The notes beneath the pieces were generated by a model. It did not search any database. It was not told where the DNA came from and saw nothing but the letters and a program-made list of their open reading frames with translations. Below are positions 1-6,064 of a DNA stretch of 12,438 nucleotides, piece by piece; position 1 is the first letter of the stretch, and each line of letters begins with the position of its first letter. The position numbers and the translations under genes are program-made. The DNA lies in NCBI GenBank assembly GCA_934316545.1, contig CAKRDT010000037.1:1-12438 (forward strand), in the 5' to 3' direction. This DNA is from an uncultured Agathobacter sp. (lineage in GTDB: Bacteria > Bacillota > Clostridia > Lachnospirales > Lachnospiraceae).

Positions 1-159
1 GAGATTTTCGCAAATTCAATGATTTTGTCTAAAATCGTGTTCAGCGTAGAAGCCCGCCACCGGGTCAGCCCAGCCGGGGCACGCCGCCACAGGAGTTTCG
101 CAATCGCTTAGGTAATTGAAAAATAAAAAGGGAGAAAGCGACTTCGGAGGAGAATACCG
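1..159. other. GC-rich structured stretch upstream of HD-GYP gene
   Basis: No gene is supported here. The stretch contains a compact GC-rich core in an otherwise AT-rich region. An outer pair GCGT (44-47) / ACGC (81-84) encloses two small hairpins: CCCG 53-56 with CGGG 61-64, and GCCC 68-71 with GGGC 77-80. The octamer TTTCGCAA occurs on both sides of the core, at 6-13 and 96-103. A further 6-bp pair, TCGCTT 104-109 with AAGCGA 136-141, lies just before the ribosome site. I see no convincing -35/-10 pair. It could be a 5' untranslated structure, the edge of a dispersed repeat, or the terminator region of the gene to the left. It does not match a c-di-GMP riboswitch that I can recognise. Confidence 0.35.
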
Positions 160-1353
160 ATGATAAAGGAAGCAGCAGCTTCGATAAAAAAAGTATGGAA
201 TTATGAGAAAACGATCAATGCAGATATCCGTGCGCTGCAGAACATGCTCGTTATTTTTGCAATTGTTATGCTTTTGATCGATGTGGAAAATTTTAAGCTT
301 GGGAAATATGTGATAGGGGGAGCAACACTGTTCGCCGCAGTGGTGTGTATTTTGTGTGTGGCAGTACTGAAGCGGTACCAAAAGGAAGTATACAGGATTG
401 GCAGGCTTGTGGTGATAGTGTTGCTGGCATTGGCACTGCCGCTTGCAGTAGGCGGTGCCAATGACGGTTTTTCGCTGCTTTGGTATATGCTGATTCCGAT
501 TTTTACACTTGTGTTGTTTGGAATGCCATTTGGGGTACCGGCATGTATCGGATTCGGGTTGGGAATCATGCTGCTTTTCTGGACACCGGTACGAGGGGTA
601 CTGCTCTATTCTTATCCGAGAGAGTATTTGTATTATTATCCGATTTTTTACTGGGGCTTTTGTCTGCTCACCGTTGTGATGGACATATTCTATAAGCTTT
701 ACCAGATTCTTCAGGTGGAAAATGAGAAGAAGCTGGAGGAGGAAGTACAGCATGCGGTGGATGATACAAAGAAGCTGATGGTAAATTCGGTAGCAACGAT
801 CAGCCGGATGCTTGATGAGAAGGATTCCTATACGCAGGAACATTCCCAGCGTGTGGCGGAGTATTCGGCGTTGATTGCACAGAACCTGAAGACGGTTTCC
901 TATACGGAGAGGGAGATATCCCTGATTTACCGGAGTGCACTGCTTCATGACATTGGAAAGATTGCAATACCGGATGCAGTGCTCAATAAGCCGGCACATT
1001 TGACGGATGAAGAATTTGAGATTATGAAGAAGCACACCATCTGGGGACGGGAAATTCTCTCCGAACTTAAGTTTCTGCCGCAGGCGGATCTGGGTGCAAG
1101 CTATCATCATGAGCATTATGACGGAACCGGTTATCCGTTTGGACTGAAAGGGGAAGAACTCCCTCTGATCACGCGTATTATCAGTGCCGCAGACGCGCTC
1201 GATGCAATGAATTCCAATCGCTGCTACAGAAAGCATTGTGATAAGGATTATATTATCGGGGAGTTTGAAAAAGGGGCAGGAACGCAGTTTGACCCGCAGG
1301 TGGCGCAAACGGTGATTCAATTAATTCGGGAAGAAAAGATTGTTGTTTTATAA
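160..1353 (+). CDS. Membrane-anchored HD-GYP domain phosphodiesterase
   Basis: The 397-residue protein has about five or six hydrophobic membrane segments in residues 25-178, a short charged and probably coiled-coil linker (about 180-205), and a C-terminal HD-GYP domain. HD-GYP proteins hydrolyse the second messenger c-di-GMP (some act on cGAMP) at a two- or three-metal centre. All signature residues are visible: His228 (EHSQRV), His263-Asp264 in HDIGK, His292 (KKHTIWG), His316-His317 in HHEHYDGTGYP and Asp345 in AADALD. The start at 160 is supported by GGAGG at 146-150, nine bases upstream. The stop is followed after only 12 bases by the start of a related gene, so the two are almost certainly co-transcribed. 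The N-terminal part has no recognised sensor family; it may sense a membrane or extracellular cue. Domain identity is secure; the exact substrate is inference. Confidence 0.9.
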   Translation: MIKEAAASIKKVWNYEKTINADIRALQNMLVIFAIVMLLIDVENFKLGKYVIGGATLFAAVVCILCVAVLKRYQKEVYRIGRLVVIVLLALALPLAVGGANDGFSLLWYMLIPIFTLVLFGMPFGVPACIGFGLGIMLLFWTPVRGVLLYSYPREYLYYYPIFYWGFCLLTVVMDIFYKLYQILQVENEKKLEEEVQHAVDDTKKLMVNSVATISRMLDEKDSYTQEHSQRVAEYSALIAQNLKTVSYTEREISLIYRSALLHDIGKIAIPDAVLNKPAHLTDEEFEIMKKHTIWGREILSELKFLPQADLGASYHHEHYDGTGYPFGLKGEELPLITRIISAADALDAMNSNRCYRKHCDKDYIIGEFEKGAGTQFDPQVAQTVIQLIREEKIVVL

Positions 1354-1365
1354 AAGGTGTTGTAT

Positions 1366-2535
1366 ATGGAGAAGTTTGTACATTTGATGAAGAAAAAGCT
1401 GCAGAATTTCCGGGATATTGTTCTGTGCCCATATGAGGATGAACAGCTGGCGGCATGGATCAAGCTGGTATTTGGAATGATCTGGGCGATCAGTATTCCA
1501 AATGGACTGATCTATGGTGCCTCAATGGAATACCAGATTGCACTGATGATCATGGTAGGGGTATTGGTTTTGGATATGTGGATTGGGAGAAAGCATCGCA
1601 GCATGTGGCTGGATACCGTTGTGTTCATGCTGCTCTGTCTGCCGGTATTTTTCGTTTACTATCATGCATTGATCGGATCCTTTAGCGTGATGTTTCTGTT
1701 GATTTATGCCTGTGGTATTGTGTTTGTGCTTGGAATCGGAAGAAGTATCGTGATCAATCTTGCGTATCTGCTTGCAATCTTCAGCGGTTTTCGGTGGAAT
1801 GCAGATTCGCCGGTCCGTGAGCTCTATGGTGAAAATATAGCGCTGAGATTTCCGTATCTGTTCGTCTGCATGGTGCTTATGGCATATTCTCTGATGTATA
1901 CGATCCAGAAATATTGGGTGAATAAGCGCAGACGTACCCAGATTCTGGAGAAACGCATCGCAGAGGAGAGGCAGCAGCTGGATACCATATCGGTGAAGGT
2001 GATGGATTCGATGGTGCATGCTTTGGGCGCGAAGATACCGGGAGAGGAGGAGCATTATCTCGGTGTGGCAGCATTTGCCCGTGAGATCGCTTTAAGAGAA
2101 GGCATGGATGAGCAGCAGTGCGCAGATGCCTACAGTGCAGGATTGTTGCACGAAATCGGAATGATTGGCATTCCGGACGCGCTGATCCGCAGGGAAGATC
2201 TCTCGGATGAAGAATATAAAGTATTTCAGACTTATGTGCAGAAAGGCTACCAGATCATCACGACATTGCATTCTACCGGAAGATCCGAGATCGCAGATGC
2301 GGTGCATTATCACAGAGAGGCGTATGATGGAAACGGATTTCTGGAGGGACTGGCAGGAGAAGAAATCCCGAAGCTTGCTCGTGTTCTTGCGGTAGCAGAT
2401 TATGCGGATCGGCATTTGAGAAGGGGCGAATCTCCGATGCAGGTTGCGAGGCTGATTCTGGAGCAGCAGAACAGACTGTTTGAACCTCAGAGCGCGAGGA
2501 TTATGGCACAGATGCTGCAGGAGCAGGAAAACTAG
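1366..2535 (+). CDS. Degenerate membrane HD-GYP-like protein
   Basis: This 389-residue protein has the same plan as its upstream neighbour: several membrane segments (about residues 20-170), a charged linker, then an HD-GYP fold. Aligned to the neighbour by eye, key residues are altered. HDIGK becomes HEIGM (His262-Glu263), the central His of the HTIWG segment is Tyr, the His-His pair becomes His316-Arg317, and GTGYP becomes GNGFL. The first His (EEEHYLG) and the later ADYAD aspartates remain. Loss of several metal ligands makes hydrolysis unlikely, so a regulatory or c-di-GMP-binding role, possibly with the intact neighbour, is inferred. I chose ATG 1366 because AAGG at 1354-1357, overlapping the end of the upstream gene, sits eight bases before it. 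A GTG at 1357 is possible but lies on top of that ribosome site. Divergent duplication is the likely origin. Confidence 0.82.
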   Translation: MEKFVHLMKKKLQNFRDIVLCPYEDEQLAAWIKLVFGMIWAISIPNGLIYGASMEYQIALMIMVGVLVLDMWIGRKHRSMWLDTVVFMLLCLPVFFVYYHALIGSFSVMFLLIYACGIVFVLGIGRSIVINLAYLLAIFSGFRWNADSPVRELYGENIALRFPYLFVCMVLMAYSLMYTIQKYWVNKRRRTQILEKRIAEERQQLDTISVKVMDSMVHALGAKIPGEEEHYLGVAAFAREIALREGMDEQQCADAYSAGLLHEIGMIGIPDALIRREDLSDEEYKVFQTYVQKGYQIITTLHSTGRSEIADAVHYHREAYDGNGFLEGLAGEEIPKLARVLAVADYADRHLRRGESPMQVARLILEQQNRLFEPQSARIMAQMLQEQEN

Positions 2536-2560
2536 TAATGGTATGCAGGGGGGAGAGGCC

Positions 2561-2583
2561 GGCTGATCAACGAATGATTAGCC
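2561..2583 (+). other. Stem-loop downstream of HD-GYP pair
   Basis: The arms GGCTGATCA (2561-2569) and TGATTAGCC (2575-2583) form a 9-bp stem with one G-U pair around the loop ACGAA. GGG-rich sequence before it and TCTGCCC after it could lengthen the stem imperfectly. No T run follows, so it is not a standard intrinsic terminator. It may mark the 3' end of the HD-GYP transcript. Confidence 0.4.
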
Positions 2584-2644
2584 TTCTGCCCGATTGCGCG
2601 CCAACGCCTTATTGTAAAAAATGTGTAAGGAGTCATGGTTATGG

Positions 2645-2673
2645 TTGAAATCTAAAATTTTGAGTGTTACAAT
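2645..2673 (+). promoter_or_regulatory. Sigma-A promoter for the mgtE leader
   Basis: TTGAAA (2645-2650) and TACAAT (2668-2673) are separated by exactly 17 bases, and a TG one base before the -10 hexamer (2665-2666) gives an extended -10. The predicted transcription start is near 2680. It lies about 305 bases upstream of the mgtE start codon, which gives that gene a long 5' leader. Confidence 0.75.
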
Positions 2674-2684
2674 ACAATTTGTTG

Positions 2685-2726
2685 GAAAAGGCAGCACCGA
2701 TCAATGATGGTGTATCCTGCTTTTTC
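2685..2726 (+). promoter_or_regulatory. 5' hairpin of mgtE leader, possible early terminator
   Basis: GAAAAGGCAG (2685-2694) pairs with CTGCTTTTTC (2717-2726) over 10 bp with one G-U. Above a four-base bulge (2713-2716), CACC (2695-2698) pairs with GGTG (2709-2712) around a 10-base loop. The run of five T at 2721-2725 follows a GC-containing stem, so a shorter form (GCAG/CTGC plus CACC/GGTG) could act as an intrinsic terminator. It starts only a few bases after the predicted transcription start, so it could equally protect the 5' end of the RNA. Confidence 0.5.
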
Positions 2727-2753
2727 AAAAAAAATATGACGGAGGTGAATTTC

Positions 2754-2855
2754 ATGGACAGTTGCGATAGTTCGGGACCTAGTAAGAAGTGCGGTGTAAT
2801 GAAAAAGAATGATGCGCAACGGTTGATGTTATTCGAACCCCTGCGTTTTATATAG
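2754..2855 (+). CDS. 33-residue leader ORF upstream of mgtE
   Basis: A short ORF starts at ATG 2754, preceded by GGAGGTGA (2741-2748), which is a perfect complement to the 3' end of 16S rRNA. The protein begins MDSCDSSGPSKKCG, has a Lys-rich middle and ends LFEPLRFI. It has no membrane segment or known domain. It is the only ORF between the promoter at 2645-2673 and mgtE. Its last codons overlap a terminator-like hairpin (2815-2849), an arrangement expected if translation of the ORF controls read-through into mgtE. Compare the enterobacterial MgtL leader peptide, where ribosome behaviour at acidic and proline codons couples Mg2+ to mgtA expression. This peptide has a Glu-Pro pair near its end, but I see no sequence homology to MgtL. 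I do not recognise the family; a stand-alone small protein is the alternative. Confidence 0.5.
   Translation: MDSCDSSGPSKKCGVMKKNDAQRLMLFEPLRFI
2815..2849 (+). terminator. Terminator-like hairpin overlapping the leader ORF end
   Basis: CGCA (2815-2818) pairs with TGCG (2842-2845) and GGTT (2821-2824) with AACC (2836-2839), separated by a 2x2 internal mismatch. The stem is followed directly by TTTT and then an AT-rich stretch. It is modest in strength. It lies within the final 14 codons of the leader ORF (stop at 2853-2855), so a ribosome reading to the end would melt it. Attenuation is inferred, not demonstrated. Confidence 0.4.
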
Positions 2856-2884
2856 TATAGATCCTTCTTATCTGCATCGCATGC

Positions 2885-2941
2885 ATATTCCGATATATCA
2901 CGGCAAAACTTAAGTGATGATCTGCTTTGGAATATCCTAAG
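2885..2941 (+). promoter_or_regulatory. Nested and alternative stems in the mgtE leader
   Basis: ATATTCC (2885-2891) pairs with GGAATAT (2929-2935), enclosing ATCAC (2897-2901) with GTGAT (2914-2918). A competing pairing, CTTA (2909-2912) with TAAG (2938-2941), shares the same region and could exclude the first. It sits 45-100 bases upstream of the mgtE start. The arrangement is consistent with a regulatory RNA switch, but I do not recognise M-box (ykoK) landmarks in it. Confidence 0.35.
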
Positions 2942-2985
2942 CGGTGTTTTTCTATGCCCTTTTTTGGGAAAAATAAGGAGGAAAA

Positions 2986-4395
2986 ATGGAAAAAGAGATT
3001 TTAAAAGAAAAAGACTATGCCGAGGAGCTGGTCTATATCATTCGTAAGAATCTGCAGGAGAAGAAACCACAGGAATTGTTGGAGAAGCTTTCGGATTACC
3101 ATGAAAATGATATCGCGGAAGCATTAACAAGACTGACCGTGGAAGAACGCCGGGCATTATACCCGATTCTTGGCGTGGAACGTGTTGCGGAAATTTTTGC
3201 CTATTTGGATGAGGATGAACAGGAGTATTTCAAGGAACTCTCGATCGACAATATGGCGCGTGTCGTATCGGAGATGGATTCGGACGATGCGGTAGATATC
3301 CTTGAAAATCTGGAAGAATCCACAAAGGAAGAAATCGTAAAGCGTCTGGATAAGGATGCAGGAGAGGATGTCCGGATGCTCTTGTCCTATGACGAGGATG
3401 AAATCGGCAGCTGCATGACGACGAACTATATCTGCATTCATGAGAACCTGAATATCCGTCAGGCAATGAGTGAACTGGTTCGCCAGGCTGGGGAAAATGA
3501 TAATATATCGACCATCTATGTGGTAGATGATAAAGAGATCTTTTGCGGAGCAATCGACTTAAAGGATCTGATTGTTGCGCGTGAATATGAGAACCTCGAT
3601 GACCTGATCGTCAGATCCTATCCGTATGTGCTGGATCATGAGAACATCAGTGACTGCATTGAACAGATCAAGGAATATGCGGAGGATTCCATTCCGGTTC
3701 TGAGCAGCGACGGAAAGATTGTCGGAATCATCACGTCTTCGGATATTGTCGAAGTCGTCGATGATGAGATGGGTGATGATTATGCAAAGCTGGCCGGTCT
3801 TACTGCGGAGGAAGATCTCCATGAGACAACGGTGCAGAGCATGAAGAAGCGTCTCCCGTGGCTGATCACGCTTTTGTTCCTCGGAATGGTCGTATCTTCG
3901 GTTGTTGGCGCGTTTGAGGCCGTGGTTGCGGTGCTTCCGATCGTCATCTGTTTCCAGTCGCTGATTCTTGATATGGCGGGAAACGTTGGAACACAGTCAC
4001 TTGCTGTAACGATTCGTGTGCTGATGGATGAGAATCTGACCGGAAAACAAAAAATTTCCCTTGTCATCAAGGAGATGAAAATCGGATTGCTGAATGGCGC
4101 TTTCCTTGGAATTATGGCATTTTTGTTTCTTGGACTTTATATCCGCGGCTTCAAACACTACGATTGGTTACATGCCTTCATGATCTCCGGATGCGTTGGC
4201 ATTTCTCTTGTGATCGCGATGGTGATCTCAAGCTTTGTGGGAACGATGATCCCGATGTTTTTCCACAAGATCAAGGTGGATCCGGCCGTTGCATCCGGTC
4301 CGCTTATTACAACCGTCAATGATCTGGTTGCCGTATTGACTTATTATGGGCTGGCACTGGTATTTTTGATCAATATCTTTCATATTGCCGGATGA
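2986..4395 (+). CDS. mgtE: Magnesium transporter MgtE
   Basis: MgtE is a dimeric inner-membrane Mg2+ channel gated by its cytosolic domains. The 469-residue length is normal for the family. The order of domains is an acidic helical N domain (about 1-130), two CBS domains (about 135-255, with the DSIPVLSSDGKIVGIITSSDI signature of the second), a connecting helix, and five membrane helices (about 285-469). Family hallmarks are the DMAGNVGTQSLAVT segment and the last helix segment PLITTVNDLVAVL, whose Asp446 corresponds to the pore aspartate of characterised MgtE proteins. The start is supported by AAGGAGG at 2975-2981. Transcription probably begins near 2680, giving a long structured leader with a small ORF, so control by leader attenuation is likely. 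No clear terminator follows before the next promoter at about 4436-4464. Confidence 0.95.
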   Translation: MEKEILKEKDYAEELVYIIRKNLQEKKPQELLEKLSDYHENDIAEALTRLTVEERRALYPILGVERVAEIFAYLDEDEQEYFKELSIDNMARVVSEMDSDDAVDILENLEESTKEEIVKRLDKDAGEDVRMLLSYDEDEIGSCMTTNYICIHENLNIRQAMSELVRQAGENDNISTIYVVDDKEIFCGAIDLKDLIVAREYENLDDLIVRSYPYVLDHENISDCIEQIKEYAEDSIPVLSSDGKIVGIITSSDIVEVVDDEMGDDYAKLAGLTAEEDLHETTVQSMKKRLPWLITLLFLGMVVSSVVGAFEAVVAVLPIVICFQSLILDMAGNVGTQSLAVTIRVLMDENLTGKQKISLVIKEMKIGLLNGAFLGIMAFLFLGLYIRGFKHYDWLHAFMISGCVGISLVIAMVISSFVGTMIPMFFHKIKVDPAVASGPLITTVNDLVAVLTYYGLALVFLINIFHIAG

Positions 4396-4413
4396 ACCTG
4401 ATTTATAAATAAT

Positions 4414-4430
4414 TTGTTAATAATTCACAA
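4414..4430. promoter_or_regulatory. Rex-like operator upstream of alcohol dehydrogenase
   Basis: TTGTTAATAATTCACAA is a near-perfect 17-bp palindrome composed of half-sites TTGTTAA and (reverse strand) TTGTGAA, both typical of the NADH-sensing repressor Rex. The classic Rex site is 18 bp, with four bases between half-sites; here there are three, so the match is imperfect. It lies just upstream of the probable promoter of a fermentative alcohol dehydrogenase, a common Rex target in clostridia. Confidence 0.5.
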
Positions 4431-4435
4431 AAACA

Positions 4436-4464
4436 TTTTATTCTGCTTTCAAATATTGTATAAT
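4436..4464 (+). promoter_or_regulatory. Probable promoter of the alcohol dehydrogenase gene
   Basis: A perfect -10 hexamer TATAAT lies at 4459-4464. The hexamer 17 bases upstream (TTTTAT, 4436-4441) is a poor -35, so an activator or relief from Rex may matter. The predicted start near 4471 gives a leader of about 55 bases, with AAGGAGG at 4511-4517 before the ATG. Confidence 0.5.
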
Positions 4465-4526
4465 ATAGCAAATATGTGGCGAAGCATATTTCTGACAATT
4501 ACAAATTATTAAGGAGGTTTATTACG

Positions 4527-5744
4527 ATGGCAAGATTTACATTACCGAGAGATTTGTATCATGGAAAGGGCGCATTAGAGGCGCTGAAGACGTTTAAGGG
4601 AAAGAAGGCTATGATCTGTGTTGGTGGCGGATCAATGAAGCGTTTTGGTTTCCTGCAGAAAGCAGAGGACTATTTAAAAGAAGCGGGTATGGAGGTTCAG
4701 TTGTTTGAGGGAATTGAGCCTGATCCATCCGTTGAAACGGTTATGAAGGGCGCGGCAGCGATGCAGGAATTCGAGCCGGACTGGATTATCGCGATGGGTG
4801 GCGGATCACCGATCGATGCGGCGAAGGCGATGTGGATCAAGTATGAGTATCCGGATATCACGTTTGAGGATATGTGCAAGGTGTTTGGCATTCCTGCGCT
4901 TCGCAATAAGGCTCATTTCTGTGCGATTTCTTCCACTTCCGGTACCGCGACAGAGGTTACCGCTTTTTCTATCATCACGGATTACGAGAAAGGCATCAAG
5001 TACCCGATCGCTGACTTTGAGATCACACCGGATGTCGCGATCGTTGATCCGGATCTGGCAGAGACGATGCCGCAGAAGCTGGTTGCACATACAGGTATGG
5101 ACGCTATGACGCATGCAATCGAGGCTTATGTTTCGACTGCAAACTGTGATTTTACAGATCCGCTTGCTTTACATGCGATCAAGATGATCCAGAGAGATCT
5201 GGTTGGTTCTTACAACGGAGATATGGATAAGAGAGATTCGATGCATAACGCACAGTGTCTGGCTGGTATGGCGTTCTCAAATGCATTGCTCGGAATCGTG
5301 CATTCCATGGCTCATAAGACCGGAGCCGCATTTGCGGATTATGGCGCGCATATTATCCACGGGGCAGCCAATGCAATGTATCTTCCGAAGGTGATCGCGT
5401 TTAATGCAAAGGATGAGACTGCAAAGAAGCGTTATGGTGAGATCGCTGATTTCATGGGACTTGGCGGAGATAGTCCGGACGAGAAGGTAGAGCTTTTGAT
5501 CGCATATCTGCGCAGAATGAATGATGACCTGAATATTCCGCACTGCATCAAGAACTACGGTCCGGACAGTTATCCGGCTGAGCAGGGATTCGTTCCGGAA
5601 GAGGTCTTCCTTGAGCGACTGCCGGAGATCGCTGCAAATGCGATCCTGGATGCGTGTACAGGTTCCAATCCGAGACAGCCTAGTCAGGAGGAGATGGAGA
5701 AGCTTCTGAAGTGCTGCTACTACGATACCGAGGTCGATTTCTAA
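4527..5744 (+). CDS. Iron-containing (type III) alcohol dehydrogenase
   Basis: This 405-residue cytosolic enzyme belongs to the group III, iron-dependent alcohol dehydrogenases (butanol, propanediol and lactaldehyde reductase relatives). Such enzymes reduce aldehydes to alcohols with NAD(P)H. The nucleotide-binding signature GGGSPIDAAK starts near residue 91. By spacing against FucO, the metal ligands are Asp192, His196, His259 and His278, and His263 is the conserved cofactor-proximal His. Between His259 and the HGAANA motif there are five more residues than in FucO-type enzymes (AFADYGAHIIHG). The start at 4527 follows AAGGAGG by nine bases; an upstream in-frame extension lacks a ribosome site. 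A Rex-like site and promoter precede it and a very strong terminator follows, so it is a single-gene unit, probably induced when NADH is in excess. The exact substrate cannot be told from sequence. Confidence 0.92.
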   Translation: MARFTLPRDLYHGKGALEALKTFKGKKAMICVGGGSMKRFGFLQKAEDYLKEAGMEVQLFEGIEPDPSVETVMKGAAAMQEFEPDWIIAMGGGSPIDAAKAMWIKYEYPDITFEDMCKVFGIPALRNKAHFCAISSTSGTATEVTAFSIITDYEKGIKYPIADFEITPDVAIVDPDLAETMPQKLVAHTGMDAMTHAIEAYVSTANCDFTDPLALHAIKMIQRDLVGSYNGDMDKRDSMHNAQCLAGMAFSNALLGIVHSMAHKTGAAFADYGAHIIHGAANAMYLPKVIAFNAKDETAKKRYGEIADFMGLGGDSPDEKVELLIAYLRRMNDDLNIPHCIKNYGPDSYPAEQGFVPEEVFLERLPEIAANAILDACTGSNPRQPSQEEMEKLLKCCYYDTEVDF

Positions 5745-5755
5745 ATCAAAGAATC

Positions 5756-5814
5756 AAGTGTTAAGTGAAGGCTCCGGGAAACCTTGGGTTTCCCGGAGCC
5801 TTTTTCTAACACTT
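5756..5814 (+). terminator. Very strong composite intrinsic terminator
   Basis: A perfect 14-bp stem, GGCTCCGGGAAACC (5770-5783) with its exact complement at 5787-5800, closes a three-base loop and is followed by TTTTT. An outer perfect 8-bp pair, AAGTGTTA (5756-5763) with TAACACTT (5807-5814), extends it through the T run. It closes the alcohol dehydrogenase transcript. Confidence 0.95.
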
Positions 5815-5931
5815 TATTTTAAAAAAGCAGGATTACTAAAAAAAGTGGAATATGTGATAAAAAAATAAACAAAAACATTTTGGGCGAATTAGTGAAATAA
5901 GCGAAATTGTTAAGTGTCTATCATAATCTTG

Positions 5932-5960
5932 TTGAAAATGACGAACGGAAAGCATATACT
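5932..5960 (+). promoter_or_regulatory. Sigma-A promoter of the amylase gene
   Basis: TTGAAA (5932-5937) and TATACT (5955-5960) are separated by 17 bases. The predicted start near 5967 leaves a leader of about 98 bases. That leader includes a small hairpin, GTGAC (6034-6038) with GTCAC (6046-6050), just ahead of the ribosome site GGGAG (6054-6058). I saw no good CcpA cre site in the 320-base gap between the two genes, and the rest of the gap (5815-5931) is AT-rich with nothing recognisable. Confidence 0.7.
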
Positions 5961-6064
5961 CGGAATTGGCATATTGTATTTGCATAGGATATGATAGGGG
6001 AGGGTCATAAGGAATGTGCAATATGACTAAAACGTGACTTGGAAGGTCACACAGGGAGAGTAGA

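Noticed and set aside
1..160. c-di-GMP (GEMM) riboswitch controlling the HD-GYP genes
   Set aside because: The conserved GEMM core is not visible, only unrelated GC hairpins.
16..1320. Long minus-strand open frame of 434 codons opposite the first HD-GYP gene
   Set aside because: It mirrors the whole coding frame of a clear HD-GYP protein. Its product is rich in His, Cys and Gln with no domain, and it has no ribosome site.
2957..2968. GCCC-T6-GGG as a terminator before mgtE
   Set aside because: The stem has only three or four pairs and the T run is in the loop, not after the stem.
2680..2985. M-box (ykoK) magnesium riboswitch before mgtE
   Set aside because: The position is right, but I could not find the conserved M-box core segments; a covariance search would decide.
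5836..6021. Small minus-strand open frame between the alcohol dehydrogenase and amylase genes
   Set aside because: It runs across the amylase promoter, has no clear ribosome site and gives a low-complexity product without a known domain.
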